The notes under the pieces were generated by a model. It was given only the letters and a program-made list of their open reading frames with translations, searched no databases and had not been told where the DNA came from. Shown piece by piece: positions 61,689-64,000 of a DNA stretch of 64,000 bases. A program made the position numbers and the translations under genes. The stretch is from positions 2,976,001 to 3,040,000 of the forward strand of contig CP099652.1 of NCBI GenBank assembly GCA_024123955.1. Reading direction: 5' to 3'. Source of the DNA: Oxalobacteraceae bacterium OTU3CINTB1 (GTDB lineage: Bacteria; Pseudomonadota; Gammaproteobacteria; Burkholderiales; Burkholderiaceae_D). The stretch's first letter is position 1; each line of letters starts with the position of its first letter.

Positions 61689-64000
61689 CTACGCGCTGCT
61701 GACGTCCGGCGCCCTGGCGTGGTCGACGGCGGTGCGCAGATCGCTGCATGCCTTGTGCAGCGCCGCCTCGACGTCCGGCAGCATGTCGGCCACCTCGACC
61801 AGCTGGCCGGCGCTGGCCGCCGATTCCATTTCGCTGCACAGCGTGTGCAGGTGCGTCGAACTGAGATAGCCGGCGCTGCCCTTGAGGGCGTGGATGGCCG
61901 CCGCCGCAGCGCCGGTGTTGCCGGCGATGACGGCCGCGCGCGCCGTTTCCATGCGCCGTGGCGCTTCTTCCAGGAAGGCTTGGGTTATGCGCTGCCTGTG
62001 TTTGTGCGACATGCCAGCCAGCGGCATGATCTGCACCGCCGCCGGGTCCTCCGACTGCCCGGCGTCGCTGTCCGGGTCCACGCCGAATTGCTGGTCCAGC
62101 GCCTCGGTGCGTGCCGCCGTCAGGCGCGCCGAGTCGGTCGCGCGCAGCGGCCGGCCCAGGCTCAGGTGCAGGGCGATGATTTTCTCGATCTGATCGTACA
62201 GCAGGCGCTCGTCGACCGGCTTGCTCAGGAAGCCGTCCATCCCGACCGCCAGGTAGCGCGCGCGGTCGTGGTCGCTGGCGTTGGCCGTCAGCGCGATGAT
62301 CGGGATGCCCGGGTCGAGCACGCGGTAGTCCTCGCTGCCGCCGCTGCGGATCAGGCGCGCGGCCTGTTCGCCGTCCATCATCGGCATGCGGCCGTCCATC
62401 AGCACCAGGTCGTAGGCGGCGGTGCTGAGCGCGTGCAGCGCCTGCAGGCCGTTTTCGACGATGCGGATGTCATGGCCCATGTTCTCCAGCAAGGTGCTGA
62501 CGATGATCTGGTTGGTGCGCACGTCCTCGGCGCACAGCACGCGCAGGCGGTAGGCGTGGTGTTCCTTGCGCGGCAGGCTGGACGGATCGATCGCCGGTTC
62601 CCTGCCCAGCGTTAGCGGCAACGTCACGTTGAAGGTGGAACCGACGCCGACCCGGCTTTCGGCCGCGATCGAGCCGCCCATCAGCTCCACCAGTTCCTTG
62701 CAGATGGCCAGTCCCAGGCCTGTGCCGCCGTAGCGGCGGGTGGTCGAATGGTCGGCCTGCTCGAACTTCTGGAACAGGCGCGGCAGGGTGTCGGCCGGAA
62801 TGCCGGGGCCGGTGTCGGTGACATCGAAGCAGACGGTGGCGTGGCCTTCGGCGGTCAGCATGGCCGAGGCGTCGAGCCGCACCTCGCCCCGGTCGGTGAA
62901 CTTGATGGCGTTGCCCAGCAAATTGAGCAGGATCTGGCGCAGCCGGGTCGGGTCGCCGCTGACATAGCGCGGCAGGTCCAGCGCCAGGTCGCTGCGCAGC
63001 AGCAGGCTCTTGGCGTCGGCCTGGCCTTGCAGGATGCCGATGGCGTCGTCGATCAGCGCGATCAGGTCGAAATCGACCGTCTCGATCGACAGGCGGCCGG
63101 CGTCGATCTTGGAAAAATCGAGGATGTCGTTGAGGATGGCCAGCAGCGATTCGCTGTTTTGCAGGCCGATGCGCAGATATTCCTCGGTCCGGCCGCGCAC
63201 CGACTGGTCGCGCATGGCGAACTTGATCATGCCGATGACGCCGGCCAGCGGCGTGCGGATGTCGTGGCTCATCGCCGACAGGAAGTCGATGCGGTGGCGG
63301 CTGACCACCTCGGCGTGCTCCTTGGCCTCGGTCAGCTGCGCGGTGCGCTCCTGCACGCGCTGCTCCAGCGTGTTGCGCAGCAGCCGGATCTGGTCGGCCA
63401 GCGCGAAGGCGAGCAGCACGCCGTCGAGCGTGCCGCCCAGCAGGGTGAACAGCTGGGCGTTGGTCACCATCGCCGGGATCAGGCCGACGTTGGCCGGCAG
63501 GATCAGCAGGCCGGGCACCATCAGCGCGACGAAGCCGAGCACGAAGAAGCGCGCCGGCTGGTAGCCGCGCCGCCATACCACGATGCCGCTGGTGAGCGCC
63601 ATCGTCATCCAGATCGTGATGACGATGGTGGCGATGGTGTGGGCGTAGCTGAGCGCCAGGAAGCAGCTGGGCAAGGTGAGCAGCGGCAGCACGATGTTGA
63701 CGCGGCTGAGTTTATACAGGCGCGGCGCGTGGTCCTTCAGGCGCAGGAAGGTGGTGTAGAACAGCGTGCTGAGCACTGGCAGCAGGAAGAACGGCACGTA
63801 ATGCCAGTGCAGGTTGTGCCAGTTGAACAAATCGGCCGACAGGTGGAACGTCATGCCCCAGGCGATGGCGTAGCACAACACGTAGAGCGAGTAGTACAGC
63901 GAGGAGCGGTCGCGCGTGATCGAGTAGATGAAGAAGTTGAACACGGTCAGCGCCAGCAGGGCGCCGATGGAGCCGATGATCAGCACGTTTTCGCGCGCGA
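61689..64000 (-). CDS. Hybrid sensor histidine kinase, 5' end outside window
   Basis: At least 769 residues are visible; the frame is open to the right edge, so the N-terminus is missing. In order: seven hydrophobic segments (LLALTVFNFFIYSITRDRSS onward) typical of 7TM-DISM sensors; HisKA with FLSAMSHDIRTPLAG; ATPase (LLGNAIKFTDRGEV, TGPGIPADTLPRLF, GGTGLGLAI); receiver (LCAEDVRTNQIIVSTLL, LVLMDGRMPMMDG); and an HPt domain with the phospho-His in IHALKGSAGYL. An internal phosphorelay is therefore expected. It lies 18 bp from the convergent DUF3597 gene. Ligand and output are unknown. Confidence 0.9.
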   Translation of the reverse strand, partial: ARENVLIIGSIGALLALTVFNFFIYSITRDRSSLYYSLYVLCYAIAWGMTFHLSADLFNWHNLHWHYVPFFLLPVLSTLFYTTFLRLKDHAPRLYKLSRVNIVLPLLTLPSCFLALSYAHTIATIVITIWMTMALTSGIVVWRRGYQPARFFVLGFVALMVPGLLILPANVGLIPAMVTNAQLFTLLGGTLDGVLLAFALADQIRLLRNTLEQRVQERTAQLTEAKEHAEVVSRHRIDFLSAMSHDIRTPLAGVIGMIKFAMRDQSVRGRTEEYLRIGLQNSESLLAILNDILDFSKIDAGRLSIETVDFDLIALIDDAIGILQGQADAKSLLLRSDLALDLPRYVSGDPTRLRQILLNLLGNAIKFTDRGEVRLDASAMLTAEGHATVCFDVTDTGPGIPADTLPRLFQKFEQADHSTTRRYGGTGLGLAICKELVELMGGSIAAESRVGVGSTFNVTLPLTLGREPAIDPSSLPRKEHHAYRLRVLCAEDVRTNQIIVSTLLENMGHDIRIVENGLQALHALSTAAYDLVLMDGRMPMMDGEQAARLIRSGGSEDYRVLDPGIPIIALTANASDHDRARYLAVGMDGFLSKPVDERLLYDQIEKIIALHLSLGRPLRATDSARLTAARTEALDQQFGVDPDSDAGQSEDPAAVQIMPLAGMSHKHRQRITQAFLEEAPRRMETARAAVIAGNTGAAAAAIHALKGSAGYLSSTHLHTLCSEMESAASAGQLVEVADMLPDVEAALHKACSDLRTAVDHARAPDVSSA

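Overview
The window looks like a chromosomal segment of a high-GC betaproteobacterium, most likely of the Oxalobacteraceae (Massilia/Duganella/Janthinobacterium group). That placement is an inference from gene content (phasin, biotin-independent malonate decarboxylase with a TRAP transporter, ssu and sulfur-monooxygenase clusters, an HscC/J-like chaperone locus, many NarL-type regulators) and codon use. No rRNA, tRNA or CRISPR array was seen.

Layout. 1-1015: end of a phasin gene and trxC. 1016-10148 (minus): a ten-gene run, dctP-dctQ-dctM-mdcA-C-D-E-G-B-H, that would import malonate by a TRAP transporter and decarboxylate it. A divergent FCD-type GntR regulator follows, and the shared intergenic region holds three inverted repeats, one very close to the MatR operator. 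10986-13165: an NsrR-like Rrf2 regulator, a small orphan gene, a REP-like palindromic element and an MFS exporter. 13303-23884: a sulfur-scavenging block with a serine acetyltransferase, two flavin-dependent monooxygenase-type genes, a methionine-type ABC transporter and, divergently, ssuEADCB. 24097-26528: a YceI protein and a secreted amidohydrolase. 26752-30173: an AT-rich island with a fused ATPase-DUF4435 protein (PARIS/OLD-like defence candidate) and an HNH-like protein.

30583-43430: a small exported protein, a split ChrA chromate transporter, a REC-PAS response regulator flanked by two copies of a >=134-bp direct repeat carrying DnaA-box-like triplets, a 1015-residue sensor kinase, an isochorismatase-type hydrolase, a dps-kinase-regulator operon, an alpha/beta hydrolase and a secreted metallo-beta-lactamase-fold protein. 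43529-50073 (minus): a NarL-type regulator and an HscC-like Hsp70 with a degenerate J-like TPR protein; in between lie an acetyltransferase and an exported alpha/beta-hydrolase-like protein without its nucleophile.

50222-64000: mixed metabolism and regulation. It includes a zf-UBP protein, a succinate-semialdehyde-type dehydrogenase, a lipoprotein FKBP, a TetR/SDR divergent pair with a clear promoter and operator, an HD hydrolase, an unusual 1044-residue fusion of an acetoacetate-decarboxylase-like domain to a flavin oxidoreductase, an XRE-cupin regulator with nested palindromes, and a hybrid histidine kinase that runs off the right edge.

The least explained items are the duplicated DnaA-box-like element (32884-33017 and 34123-34256), the AT-rich defence-like island, the decarboxylase-oxidoreductase fusion and the 10-bp tandem repeats at 38329-38358.
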